Shown piece by piece: positions 43,831 to 52,218 of a stretch of DNA of 64,000 nucleotides; the stretch's first letter is position 1; each line of letters begins with the position of its first letter. Source of the stretch: Pseudomonadota bacterium (GTDB lineage: Bacteria; Myxococcota_A; UBA796; GCA-2862545); contig CANNIZ010000018.1 in the NCBI GenBank assembly GCA_947505245.1, forward strand, positions 1-64,000. Direction: 5' to 3'. The position numbers and the translations under genes were made by a program. The notes below the pieces were generated by a model. It was not told the origin of the DNA, searched no databases, and saw only the letters and a program-made list of their open reading frames with translations.

Positions 43831-44630
43831 TACTCGACGATCTCGACCCGCACGCCAGGCGCGGTCACGCCTGCCTTGAAGGACGCCAGATCCGAACCCG
43901 CGTAGTGGTACGGCACCACGACGGCCGGCCGAAACACGTTCACACAGGCAGCGGCCTCGTCCGTCGTCATCGTGTACGGGAGGTTCATCGGCAGGAACGC
44001 GAGGTCCATACCGACCTGGGCCTTCATCTCGTCCGTACACTCCGTGTCACCCGCGAAGTAGACGGACTTCCCGCCATACATCAGAACGTAGCCGTTGCCG
44101 CGACCCTTCTCGTGGTACACGCCGCCTTCCGCAGGCCCGCGGACGAGGTTGTACATCGGCACCGCCTTGACGGTGAGGTCGCCGATCGCCACCTCGGCCC
44201 CGTTCGCAAGCACGTGGTTCACGACGTACTCGGGGAGCCCGTCCTTGACGGTTTGCGGCGCCACGAACACCGTGCCTTCCTTCACGACCTTGGCCAGCGC
44301 GTCCTTGTCGAGGTGATCGAAGTGCGTGTCGGTGATCAACACGACGTCGGCCTTCGCGGCGCCGTCCAACGCCGCCTTCGACCACGGGTCGAGCCAGATC
44401 ACCAGGCCGCCCGCCTCGATGCGGGTTGTCGAGTGGTAGACCGGGAACACCTTCATCGGCCCCTTCGCCGTGTTCAACACCAGGGCGCCGCCCTCGAGCG
44501 TCACGCCGGACGCGGGTACAAGCGCCGAAACGACCTCCGGCGCCGAGCCCGCGACGACCGCGCTCGGCTCGGGCAGCTTCGCCTCGTTCGTACACCCGGA
44601 AACCACCATCAAAGCAAGCAGCTGAAGCAT
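43806..44630 (-). CDS. Metallo-beta-lactamase-fold lipoprotein (UlaG-like)
   Basis: 274 residues. The signal MLQLLALMVVSGC has lipobox VSGC. The zinc motif is TDTHFDHLD (H-x-D-H), with VYFAGDTE (metal Asp) and a late VVPYHYAG (His). IWLDPWS before the motif fits the UlaG/RomA-like L-ascorbate-lactonase branch (COG2220). Lipid-anchored periplasmic hydrolase; substrate unknown. Confidence 0.82.
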   Translation of the reverse strand: MLQLLALMVVSGCTNEAKLPEPSAVVAGSAPEVVSALVPASGVTLEGGALVLNTAKGPMKVFPVYHSTTRIEAGGLVIWLDPWSKAALDGAAKADVVLITDTHFDHLDKDALAKVVKEGTVFVAPQTVKDGLPEYVVNHVLANGAEVAIGDLTVKAVPMYNLVRGPAEGGVYHEKGRGNGYVLMYGGKSVYFAGDTECTDEMKAQVGMDLAFLPMNLPYTMTTDEAAACVNVFRPAVVVPYHYAGSDLASFKAGVTAPGVRVEIVEYYPGGLPW

Positions 44631-44720
44631 CCATCCTCCATTCGGCCGAGTAACCTGACCGAGCGGGGGCGCTGCAGGAGCGCTCGCCCGCGCGTTAGTA
44701 TGGCGCGTCCCGGAGGACCG

Positions 44721-45368
44721 ATGCGTCGAGTCGTGGTGGTTGCTCTCTCAGTGTTCACGCTCGCCTGCGGGGGCGGTGCCTCGACCCCCACTGGTCCCCT
44801 GGCCGAAGTCGCGAAGCAGTTCGGCACGATCGACTGCTCCTCCACCTCGACCGATGAAGACCGCTCCTGGTGCGCTGTCACCCACGCAGGAAGCGGCCCG
44901 ATCACCGCGCCAGGCAACACCAAGGTCCGCATGGGCCTTACCCTCGCGCTCCGCCCCAGTGAGGATCCCAAAGCCGCCGTGCTCGAACGCACCACGCTCT
45001 CAGCACTGTTCATCGACGCGTCGGGCGCGAAGCTGCTCAATGTCCAGCCGAGCGCCGCCGCCGACATGAACGACCTGATCGGCGTCGTGATGTCGATCGC
45101 GAGCACGCTCAAGTGTGTGCCGTACTCGAGCGTCCTCGTCACCAAGGACCTGTCCGACTCCCTCAAGTCCGAGTCGACAGACCTCCACACGCTGTCGACG
45201 GATGCGACGGCCACCGTGTTCCAGGGCATGAACACCCCGGCGATCATCGAGCGCGTGGAGGATCTCCCCTGCGGCGGACCTGTCTACATCACGCTCGAGA
45301 CCGCGACGGACGGCGGCATGTCGGTGTCGGTGTTCCCCGACTCGGACCTGACGATCCTGCCGCAGTAG
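44721..45368 (+). CDS. Hypothetical lipoprotein
   Basis: 215 residues. The ATG has GGAGG five bases upstream. The signal MRRVVVVALSVFTLACGG has lipobox TLAC. Four Cys in the mature part (IDCSS, SWCAV, LKCVP, LPCGG) may form two disulfides. The rest is Ser/Thr-rich, ending FPDSDLTILPQ. No family known. Convergent with the next gene (3 bases). Confidence 0.7.
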   Translation: MRRVVVVALSVFTLACGGGASTPTGPLAEVAKQFGTIDCSSTSTDEDRSWCAVTHAGSGPITAPGNTKVRMGLTLALRPSEDPKAAVLERTTLSALFIDASGAKLLNVQPSAAADMNDLIGVVMSIASTLKCVPYSSVLVTKDLSDSLKSESTDLHTLSTDATATVFQGMNTPAIIERVEDLPCGGPVYITLETATDGGMSVSVFPDSDLTILPQ

Positions 45369-45371
45369 CGA

Positions 45372-45935
45372 CTACCGCGTCACCGCCATGCTGCCGACGA
45401 TCAGGTCGAAGCCAGGCTGAACGAGTACCGCGTCCTCGACCGGGACCTGCGTGTACACGACGAGCGAGCGCCCGCCGCCCTCGCGCACGTAGACCTCGAG
45501 TTGAAACGGGACCTCGACACCTTCGGCCTTCACGGACATCGGCACCGCAGCTCCCACGTGGGGCTGCCCGAACCACGTTCGCGTCACGGGCACGATGTCG
45601 CCGCGGTTCGTATGCATGACGCCCGCGCCCTGGGTCCCCGCGATCTCGCCCTCCATCTGGTCGCAAATTCTTGCCGCGTAACCAGCGGCGTCGATGCCCA
45701 GCGGAGCGTCCGCGTCATACAGCACCAGACGCGCATTTCCCGAGCTCTCCACGGTCGTTGTGCGCACGCCGTCCTGGTACTCGGTGGCCGTCGCCCAGTT
45801 TCCCGGCACCTTGAACAGGACGTTTCCGATCGCCTCGCTGTGCGGGTGCACAAGGTCGGGCGCGGGCTCGTCGAGCAGGCCCCCGCAGCCGAACGCCAAG
45901 GCCAGCGACAGCGCGCCGAGCCCGGAGCGTCCCAT
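45372..45935 (-). CDS. Hypothetical lipoprotein, PsbP/DcrB-like
   Basis: 187 residues from the ATG at 45933-45935, whose first base is shared with the upstream stop (TGATG). The signal MGRSGLGALSLALAFGC has lipobox AFGC. The body, NVLFKVPGNWATATEYQDG then VPFQLEVYVREGGGRSLVVY, resembles small DcrB/PsbP-type alpha-beta folds. It is translationally coupled to the large Asp-repeat lipoprotein. Function unknown. Confidence 0.7.
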   Translation of the reverse strand: MGRSGLGALSLALAFGCGGLLDEPAPDLVHPHSEAIGNVLFKVPGNWATATEYQDGVRTTTVESSGNARLVLYDADAPLGIDAAGYAARICDQMEGEIAGTQGAGVMHTNRGDIVPVTRTWFGQPHVGAAVPMSVKAEGVEVPFQLEVYVREGGGRSLVVYTQVPVEDAVLVQPGFDLIVGSMAVTR

Positions 45936-48025
45936 CACTCCGGCTTCAACATCTGGGTGATGGTGCCGCCAACGCCGTCCGAAACGAGCAGCCACTCGCC
46001 GCGCACCTCGACGTCCGCGTCCGCGGACCCCACCGCACCGGCCACGTCCTGCGCCGTGCCCGCGACGCGCGCCATGCGGCGCACCTGCCCGTTCTGGTTG
46101 ACCCAATAGACGTGCGTCGCGTCGACGCCGATGCCGTACGCGTCTTCCGACGCCGCGAGCGTCGTGGGCGTGCCGGCGGTCAACGAAAGATCGAGCGAGC
46201 GGATCCGGTGATCACCCGTCGTCCAGTACGCCATCGACCCGTCGATCGCGAGGTCGAGCACGCCACCTTCGTCCGCGGACAACGTGGTGATCGCGCCCGT
46301 TCCCGCCAGCGCGCGCGACGCGAGTCCCGTGCCCGAGCCGACGATCAACGTGTCCCCGTGGTACACGCCGACCGCGCCGACGTCCGCGCCAAAGTCGGAG
46401 AGCTGCGTCATCACCCCGTCCGCGCGCAGGATGCGGTTCACGTGCTGGCTCGTGCCGTCGCCGACGTACACGTAGCTCGCGTCCAGCGCGAGCCCCGACG
46501 GCGAAACGACCGAGCACACCGGCATCGCAGCGCCTCCGTCCCAAGGCACCTCGCGCACCTGATCGGCCACCGTCGCGGTGAAGTACAGCGCGTCCGCGTC
46601 GGCCGCGAGCAGGCTGATGCCCGCCGCCGCGTCCGTGACGTTCACGACGTCGGTGCTGCACACCGCGGTGGTGACCAGGGCGTCCGCGTCGTCGCAGTCG
46701 CGCCCCCAGAATTCCGACGCGGCGAGCCCGTCACCGTCCGCGTCGAAGTCGTCGTCACCCGCGCAGTCCTGATCGAGGCCGTCATAGAACACCTCGGTCG
46801 CGTCGGGGTTCACCGTCGCGACCTTGTCGTCGCAGTCGCCCCCCTCGAGCGCCGATCGCGACGTGGTGGACCTGCATTGGCAGGTCACGAGCGTGCTGCC
46901 GAACCCGTCGGCGTCGCCGTCGGCGTAGTAGTCCACGCAGTTGTCGGCCTTGCTCTCGTTCGTGTTGCCGTCGCAGTCATCGTCGTACGTCGTAGCGCAG
47001 TCCTCGTGCACGCCGGGCTTGCGCAGCGCGTCACCGTCGTCGCAGTCGCCGTCTCGGGCGGCGTGCGGCCCGGCCGGCGATTCACAGGCCCACGTGCCAG
47101 AATCGGAGTTGGCCCCGTACCCGTCCGTGTCGGCGTCCGTGAACCACAGCCCGCCGTCCTGGGCGTCCTCGTCGATCTCGCCGTCGCCGTCGTCATCTTC
47201 GCCGTTGCACGTCTCGGCGTACGTCTCGAGTACCGCATCCCACGTGTCCGTGTAGTTCTTCGTCCCGACCGCGACCGTCATGTCCTCGTTGATCAGGAAC
47301 ATCGTCGGCACGCCGTTGCCGTTCATCCACTCGTACAGCTCCTGATCCGCGTCGAGCAGCACCGGGATCTCGGGATTGTCGTACAGCGTGTACCAGTCGT
47401 GGTGAGCGTCCGCCGGATCGCGGCTCGGCGTCTGGTAGTCACCGTCGATCACGGTCACCCAGTACACGTCGCCGTTGTCGACGATCTCCTTCAGCCCGAA
47501 GTACGGGTAGCCGTCGAATTCCGTCGACTTCCCTTCCAGCAGATCACCGGCCTCGTGGCACCAGTAGCAGCGGTACTCCGAAAGGTCGAGGATGATGGGC
47601 TTGCCCTGGAAAGCGAAGTCGTAGATGTCCACCGTGTCGCCGAACTGGTCGAGCCACGCGAAGTTGGGCAGCGTGTCGCCCACGTTGTTGTCGCCGTTCC
47701 AGCCGGGATCGACGATGTCGCGCTTGTTCGGGTTGTACGGCCAGCCGCCCTGGTAGATCACCGAGTCCGCGTCGAGCGGGTCCGAACCGGCCTGATCTTC
47801 GTGCCCGTTCTGGTACCCGTCGCCGTCGCTGTCGGGGTTGAGCGGATCGGTGCCGAGCGTCTCGATCTCGCGCAGGTCGGACGCGTAGTCGCCGTCGCTG
47901 TCCGCGACGTTCGGGTCCGTCCCGGCCTTCTTCTCCTTGTGGTCGCCGAGCCCGTCGTTGTCGCTGTCCTTGCAGCCTCCAAGGACGAAAAAGAACGCGA
48001 GGACGAGGGTCGGGCGCAAGGTCAT
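45935..48025 (-). CDS. Large lipoprotein: Asp repeats, thioredoxin-like CYWC domain, MopE-type repeats and beta-propeller
   Basis: 696 residues from the ATG at 48023-48025 with GGAGG upstream. The signal MTLRPTLVLAFFFVLGGC has lipobox LGGC. Then TSP3-type repeats (DSDNDGLGD, DSDGDGYQNG; about 20-90); a thioredoxin-fold domain with CYWC (C153, C156) and a cis-Pro in GVPTMFLI (about 115-290); MopE-like repeats (DCDDGDALR, DCDDKVATV, DCDDADALV; about 295-460); and a C-terminal propeller (about 470-690). It resembles the selenoprotein at 5596-6294 in layout, with Cys in place of Sec. Surface-exposed, probably redox-active and Ca-binding. Confidence 0.82.
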   Translation of the reverse strand: MTLRPTLVLAFFFVLGGCKDSDNDGLGDHKEKKAGTDPNVADSDGDYASDLREIETLGTDPLNPDSDGDGYQNGHEDQAGSDPLDADSVIYQGGWPYNPNKRDIVDPGWNGDNNVGDTLPNFAWLDQFGDTVDIYDFAFQGKPIILDLSEYRCYWCHEAGDLLEGKSTEFDGYPYFGLKEIVDNGDVYWVTVIDGDYQTPSRDPADAHHDWYTLYDNPEIPVLLDADQELYEWMNGNGVPTMFLINEDMTVAVGTKNYTDTWDAVLETYAETCNGEDDDGDGEIDEDAQDGGLWFTDADTDGYGANSDSGTWACESPAGPHAARDGDCDDGDALRKPGVHEDCATTYDDDCDGNTNESKADNCVDYYADGDADGFGSTLVTCQCRSTTSRSALEGGDCDDKVATVNPDATEVFYDGLDQDCAGDDDFDADGDGLAASEFWGRDCDDADALVTTAVCSTDVVNVTDAAAGISLLAADADALYFTATVADQVREVPWDGGAAMPVCSVVSPSGLALDASYVYVGDGTSQHVNRILRADGVMTQLSDFGADVGAVGVYHGDTLIVGSGTGLASRALAGTGAITTLSADEGGVLDLAIDGSMAYWTTGDHRIRSLDLSLTAGTPTTLAASEDAYGIGVDATHVYWVNQNGQVRRMARVAGTAQDVAGAVGSADADVEVRGEWLLVSDGVGGTITQMLKPE

Positions 48026-48093
48026 GGAGCCTCCGGGCCCCAAAGCTATGCCCGATCGCGGCCCGACCAGCAAGTCAAATGCGCCCTGACAAC

Positions 48094-49116
48094 TTAACGA
48101 AGCAGGACCGCCGCCAACGCGATGATCAACACCAGGATGCCCGCGCCGATCGCCACCGCGAGCGGCGGAACCGTCGCCGCGACGCTCGACGCCGGACGGC
48201 CCGCGCCTGGAACCTCGGACCCGGCCCGACGCGCCGGAGGCGGCGATTCGCTACGGTATTCGCCGGTCGCCACCGTCGCGCCGCCGCCGTCATCGAGCGC
48301 CGCGATGATCTCGTCGCAGGACTCGAAGCGATCATCCTTGTCGATCTTCAGGCAGCCGTCGATCGCTCGCACGAAACGCTCCGGAAGCTCCGGCTTGAGC
48401 TCGCGCGGCGCAGTAAAGCGGCCATCCTGCACAGCGTTCATCACGTCGAGCACGTCTGCGCCCTCGAACGCGCGGCGATGAAGCAACAGCTCGTACAGCA
48501 GGCACCCGAGCGACCACACGTCCGCCGTGGCATCGACCTCGCGTGCGTCGCGGATCTGCTCGGGGGCCATATACGCGGGCGAACCGAGCGAGGTCCCGGT
48601 GCGCGTCAACGCCGCCTGCGAGCCCACCGGACCCGACGCATCGACGATCTTCGCGATGCCAAAGTCGGCGACCTTCGGCACCAGCCCCGTGCGCGTGCGC
48701 GACATCAGCACGTTCGCCGGCTTGAGATCGCGATGAACGAGGCCCTTGCGGTGCGCGTGCGCCACTCCCGCCAGGATCTGGCGGAAGATCGACTCGGCTT
48801 CCTGAAGCGTCGGCTTCGCGGTCTCGAGCCACTGCTCGAGCGTGGGGCCCTCGACGTACTCCATGATCAACGCGGGATCACCGTCGTATTCGATGACCTC
48901 GAGCAGGCCCACCACGTTCGGATGGCTCAGGCGCGACTGCGACTGCGCCTCGCGCTGGATGCGCTGACGGACCTTGCGCGACGGCAGCGCGAGGTACTTC
49001 ATCGCGTGTACCGTGCCGCGATCGAGGTGGCGCACCTTGTACACCTCGCCCATGGCGCCGTGACCGAGTACAGACTCGATGCGGTAGCCCTGCAGCGTGG
49101 TTCCTAGGTCAAGCAC
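48094..49116 (-). CDS. Tail-anchored Ser/Thr protein kinase
   Basis: 340 residues. Kinase motifs are GHGAMGEVY (P-loop), HAMKYL, VHRDLKPANV, DFGIA and SPAYMAPE. A Pro/Ala linker leads to a single C-terminal hydrophobic helix (about 318-339, AIGAGILVLIIALAAVLLR) with almost no residues beyond, so it is a tail-anchored membrane kinase with no external sensor. Transcribed on its own. Confidence 0.93.
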   Translation of the reverse strand: MLDLGTTLQGYRIESVLGHGAMGEVYKVRHLDRGTVHAMKYLALPSRKVRQRIQREAQSQSRLSHPNVVGLLEVIEYDGDPALIMEYVEGPTLEQWLETAKPTLQEAESIFRQILAGVAHAHRKGLVHRDLKPANVLMSRTRTGLVPKVADFGIAKIVDASGPVGSQAALTRTGTSLGSPAYMAPEQIRDAREVDATADVWSLGCLLYELLLHRRAFEGADVLDVMNAVQDGRFTAPRELKPELPERFVRAIDGCLKIDKDDRFESCDEIIAALDDGGGATVATGEYRSESPPPARRAGSEVPGAGRPASSVAATVPPLAVAIGAGILVLIIALAAVLLR

Positions 49117-49141
49117 CGGCGGTACTTACCACGGTGCGCCC

Positions 49142-49579
49142 TCACAGCGCCCGCAGACGCCGTAAGATCTCGCCCGGCGAAGCCTGATCGGGCAGGTAGT
49201 CGACGCGGCCGTGGCGCTGCTTCAGTCGCTCCCAGCGCTTGGGCTCCGACTCGAAGTCGTAGCTCATCAACACCGGGAGGTGGTGTCCCGCCGCGCGAAT
49301 CGCCGCGAGCACGTAGGTGCCCTGGTGATCCTGAAGGTGGCGGCGGGCCTGCACGGGATCCCCGTTGAATTGGTCGGCGGTCTCGGCGACATCGCCCAAC
49401 AGCTGGTCGTCGGGCACGCGATCAAAGCGCATGTCCGAGAACACCGCGTCATAAGGCGCTGCCGCGAGCCGGGCGAGCGCCTCCGGTCCGCTGCCCGCCC
49501 GCTCCCACACCACGTCCGGGAGGAACCGCGACAGGGTCTCGGTGTACTCGTGACCGTCTTCCACGACGAGGACCTTCAT
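49142..49579 (-). CDS. Stand-alone atypical receiver domain
   Basis: 145 residues. The receiver fold starts MKVLVVEDGHEY (acidic pocket), with the phosphorylatable Asp in AVFSDMRFD. About 30 extra residues (VPDDQLLGD...DPVQARRHLQDHQG) lie between this Asp and the next helix, and the usual Lys near the end is missing (VDYLPDQ). The sigma54 activator of the same operon has the same kind of insertion, ending RTQGLYILRAL against DHQGTYVLAAI here. The ATG overlaps the stop of the kinase gene (ATGA). Last gene of the operon. Confidence 0.78.
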   Translation of the reverse strand: MKVLVVEDGHEYTETLSRFLPDVVWERAGSGPEALARLAAAPYDAVFSDMRFDRVPDDQLLGDVAETADQFNGDPVQARRHLQDHQGTYVLAAIRAAGHHLPVLMSYDFESEPKRWERLKQRHGRVDYLPDQASPGEILRRLRAL

Positions 49580-52218
49580 GCGAACACCTCCGAGGCTTCC
49601 ACGCGCGGGAACCGGACCACGACGGCCTTGCTCCAGCCGGGCTCGTCTTCGACGCGAATGCTGCCGCCGTTCTTGCTGATCAAGTCGACGGTGAGACCGA
49701 GCCCGCGCTCGATGTAGCGGCCGCGAATGACCGCCGTCGTGACCCGCTTCGGCGCGTCATCGCGCACGCGGAACGACACCCGCTCGAGGCCCGTGGTGTC
49801 GTCCACCTCGAACCGGACGGCCACGCTCATCCGCGCGCAGCCGGCGTCCAGCGACGCCTGGAGCGCGTTCCGCAGCAGGTTCGTCAGCACGTCGACGAGA
49901 TCCTCTCGGAACATCCGCACAAACGCGCGCTCGTCCGTCGCGTCGACCGAAAACGCTGGCAGCGACTTGCCGTGGAACGCAGGCTCCGCCGCGGTCGCGG
50001 CGAATACGAACTCGAGCGTGCCGGCGTCTACGGGGAGCAGGCACAGCCGACGCACCAGGCTCGACAGCGCGCGCGGGCTCGTCCCGTTGAGCTCGGCCGA
50101 GATCGCCCGCAGATCCGCCGCGAGCCTGCGTCCATGCCCCGACCGCATCTGTGACTCGAGTCCCGCGAGCTGGTCCATGGCCGCGATCATCGGCCCGAAC
50201 ACAGGGTCCTTGTGCCGCAGGTTCAGCCGCAGGCCCTGGATGCGCGCGAGCTCCTCGAGCTGGCCGATGAGGGAGCGGAATTTCGCGATCGCACCGCCCG
50301 CGCCGTACAGCCGCTCGGCCACCCACCGCGCAGGCTCCGGGTCGCGGTCCAGGAGGGCGTCGGCGACGGCGTCGAGCACCACGCAGTGGTGTTTCAGCAC
50401 GTCGTGCTTGAGGATCGAAGCGATGCGCGCCACGTCGCGAAAGCTGTGCGGGGATCGCGCAAGGAACGCGTCCAGCCCGAGGCCCGAGCGACGCCGCAAG
50501 AACCAGGTGATCGGCGCGACCACCACGATCGTGATCGCCGCCCCCGCGAGGAGCAGCCACCGCACCGCCGCGGCGCGAAGGTCGGCTTCGAGCCCACGGG
50601 CGTCGGCCAGGCGTTCGCTCGACGGCGCCGCAAAGAACGCGTCCAGCCGCAGGTGCGACGCCCAGGCTCGTCCAGACGCCCAGTCGTCGGCCGCGAGCAG
50701 GTATTGGGCTTCGGGGGACCCGAGCTCGGCGCCCTTCTCCCGCAGCGCTCGCGCCCCCACGGTGTCGCCACCGCGCGCGAGCAGCTCGGCCACACCCAGC
50801 AGGACGTCGCGTTGGGCTGCGTCGGCCGCGAGGCTGTTCTGGTACAACGCGAGGGCCTCGGTTCGCGCGTCCGGTCCTCCCTCAGCGAGCACGAGGCGTG
50901 CCTTCAGCGCCAACGCGTGGGCGTCCTTCGGCTCGACCCTGAGTGCGTTCTCGACCTCGGTCCGCGCCCGCTCCGGACGGCCGGTGATCGCCCACGCCTC
51001 GGCGAGCCACACGCTGTCCCACGCCTCCTTTGGGACGTCTGCAGGACGGCGATCGACGATCGCCAGCGCAGGCGGTAGGGGCGGAACCCGCTCCCAGTCG
51101 GCCACGATCTTGCGCGCGACGTCCGCGTCCGCACCGTTCGGCGAGAGCTGCAGGTAGGCGCGCCAGGCGGCGATCTCAGCGGACCGCTCCTCGGGACGCG
51201 CCTGGTTGCGCGCGAGCAGCGCAACCTTCTGCCACCGCAGCGCGTCGTCGGGATCGAGGAGCTGCGCGAGGCGCACCAGCGCGAGCGCCTCCCCGTCGCG
51301 TCGCCCGCCGTATTCGCGGGCGAGCAGGTCAGCGAGCGCGCTCGGGTGCGCGGGGTCGAGGGGGTCTACCGCCATCGCGCGCCGAAACGCGCTCTCGGCG
51401 CCGCCGACGTCGCCGGTCGCCGCGAGCACCCCGCCGAGGGTCGCCTGCACGTCCGGGTTTTGCGGGACGGCGTCGGACAGCGTCCGAAGGTCGCGAAGCG
51501 CCGCCAGCTCGTCGCCCGCCGCATGAGCAGAACGCGCCCGATCGAGCCGTTCAAGCTGCGCGGCGGTCAACGGCGCAGGGGCGCCACCCGCAAGCCGCTC
51601 CGCGAGATCCCAGACGACGATCCGTTCGCGCAATTCCACCATTCGCGGGTCGAGCGCGGCGCCAGGAACCGATGCGGCGATCGCGTCGCACAACGCCGGG
51701 AACGCGGCGCGCTGATCGGACGGCAGCGCGTCGCCCACCGCTACGAGCACGGTGTAGGCCTCGTCGCCCCACACCGCGTCGGGACGCCCTGCGAAGCCGC
51801 GCAGCGCCTCGGCAGCGGCCAGGGGATCCACGCTCGCCACCGCGCGGGCCTCACCCAGGTAGTAGGGCGCTGACGCCTCGGACCGGAGCAGCTCGAGCGT
51901 GCGGAACACGTCGGCCGCCTCAGCGTCGCGGCCGAGCTTCACGAGCAGCCTCGCGCGCTCCTCCTGCACGTCGACCTCGGCGGGAGCCTGCGCGTAGACC
52001 TCGAGCGCCTCCACGTCGTCGCCGGTGGCCTCGAGCACACGGCCCAACGCCACGAGCGCGGGCGTGAACGTCGGCTCGGCCTCGTACACCGCGCGAAAGC
52101 GCGTCGCCGCCTCGTGCGGGTCCTGCGCCTCCATCGCGAGACCGTCGTCCCAGATCGACGCCAGCGCCGCGTTGGACGGCTCGTCCGCGAGGGCGAGCGC
52201 GACGAGCAGCGTGATCAC
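49576..52218 (-). CDS. TPR-containing sensor histidine kinase
   Basis: 880 residues from a GTG overlapping the upstream stop (GTGA). Signal-like start MITLLVALALADE, then a long periplasmic TPR-type helical array (about 15-540), one TM near 555-575 and a cytoplasmic kinase. The phosphoacceptor is ILKHDVLKHHC rather than SHELRTPL; the N box TNLLRNALQASLDAG is good; the G1 box is degenerate (VRDDAPKRV, no DxGxG) while ERGLGLTVDLI keeps G2. A TPR sensor outside suggests protein- or glycan-sensing. Second-to-last gene in a four-gene overlapping operon. Confidence 0.8.
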   Translation of the reverse strand: MITLLVALALADEPSNAALASIWDDGLAMEAQDPHEAATRFRAVYEAEPTFTPALVALGRVLEATGDDVEALEVYAQAPAEVDVQEERARLLVKLGRDAEAADVFRTLELLRSEASAPYYLGEARAVASVDPLAAAEALRGFAGRPDAVWGDEAYTVLVAVGDALPSDQRAAFPALCDAIAASVPGAALDPRMVELRERIVVWDLAERLAGGAPAPLTAAQLERLDRARSAHAAGDELAALRDLRTLSDAVPQNPDVQATLGGVLAATGDVGGAESAFRRAMAVDPLDPAHPSALADLLAREYGGRRDGEALALVRLAQLLDPDDALRWQKVALLARNQARPEERSAEIAAWRAYLQLSPNGADADVARKIVADWERVPPLPPALAIVDRRPADVPKEAWDSVWLAEAWAITGRPERARTEVENALRVEPKDAHALALKARLVLAEGGPDARTEALALYQNSLAADAAQRDVLLGVAELLARGGDTVGARALREKGAELGSPEAQYLLAADDWASGRAWASHLRLDAFFAAPSSERLADARGLEADLRAAAVRWLLLAGAAITIVVVAPITWFLRRRSGLGLDAFLARSPHSFRDVARIASILKHDVLKHHCVVLDAVADALLDRDPEPARWVAERLYGAGGAIAKFRSLIGQLEELARIQGLRLNLRHKDPVFGPMIAAMDQLAGLESQMRSGHGRRLAADLRAISAELNGTSPRALSSLVRRLCLLPVDAGTLEFVFAATAAEPAFHGKSLPAFSVDATDERAFVRMFREDLVDVLTNLLRNALQASLDAGCARMSVAVRFEVDDTTGLERVSFRVRDDAPKRVTTAVIRGRYIERGLGLTVDLISKNGGSIRVEDEPGWSKAVVVRFPRVEASEVFA

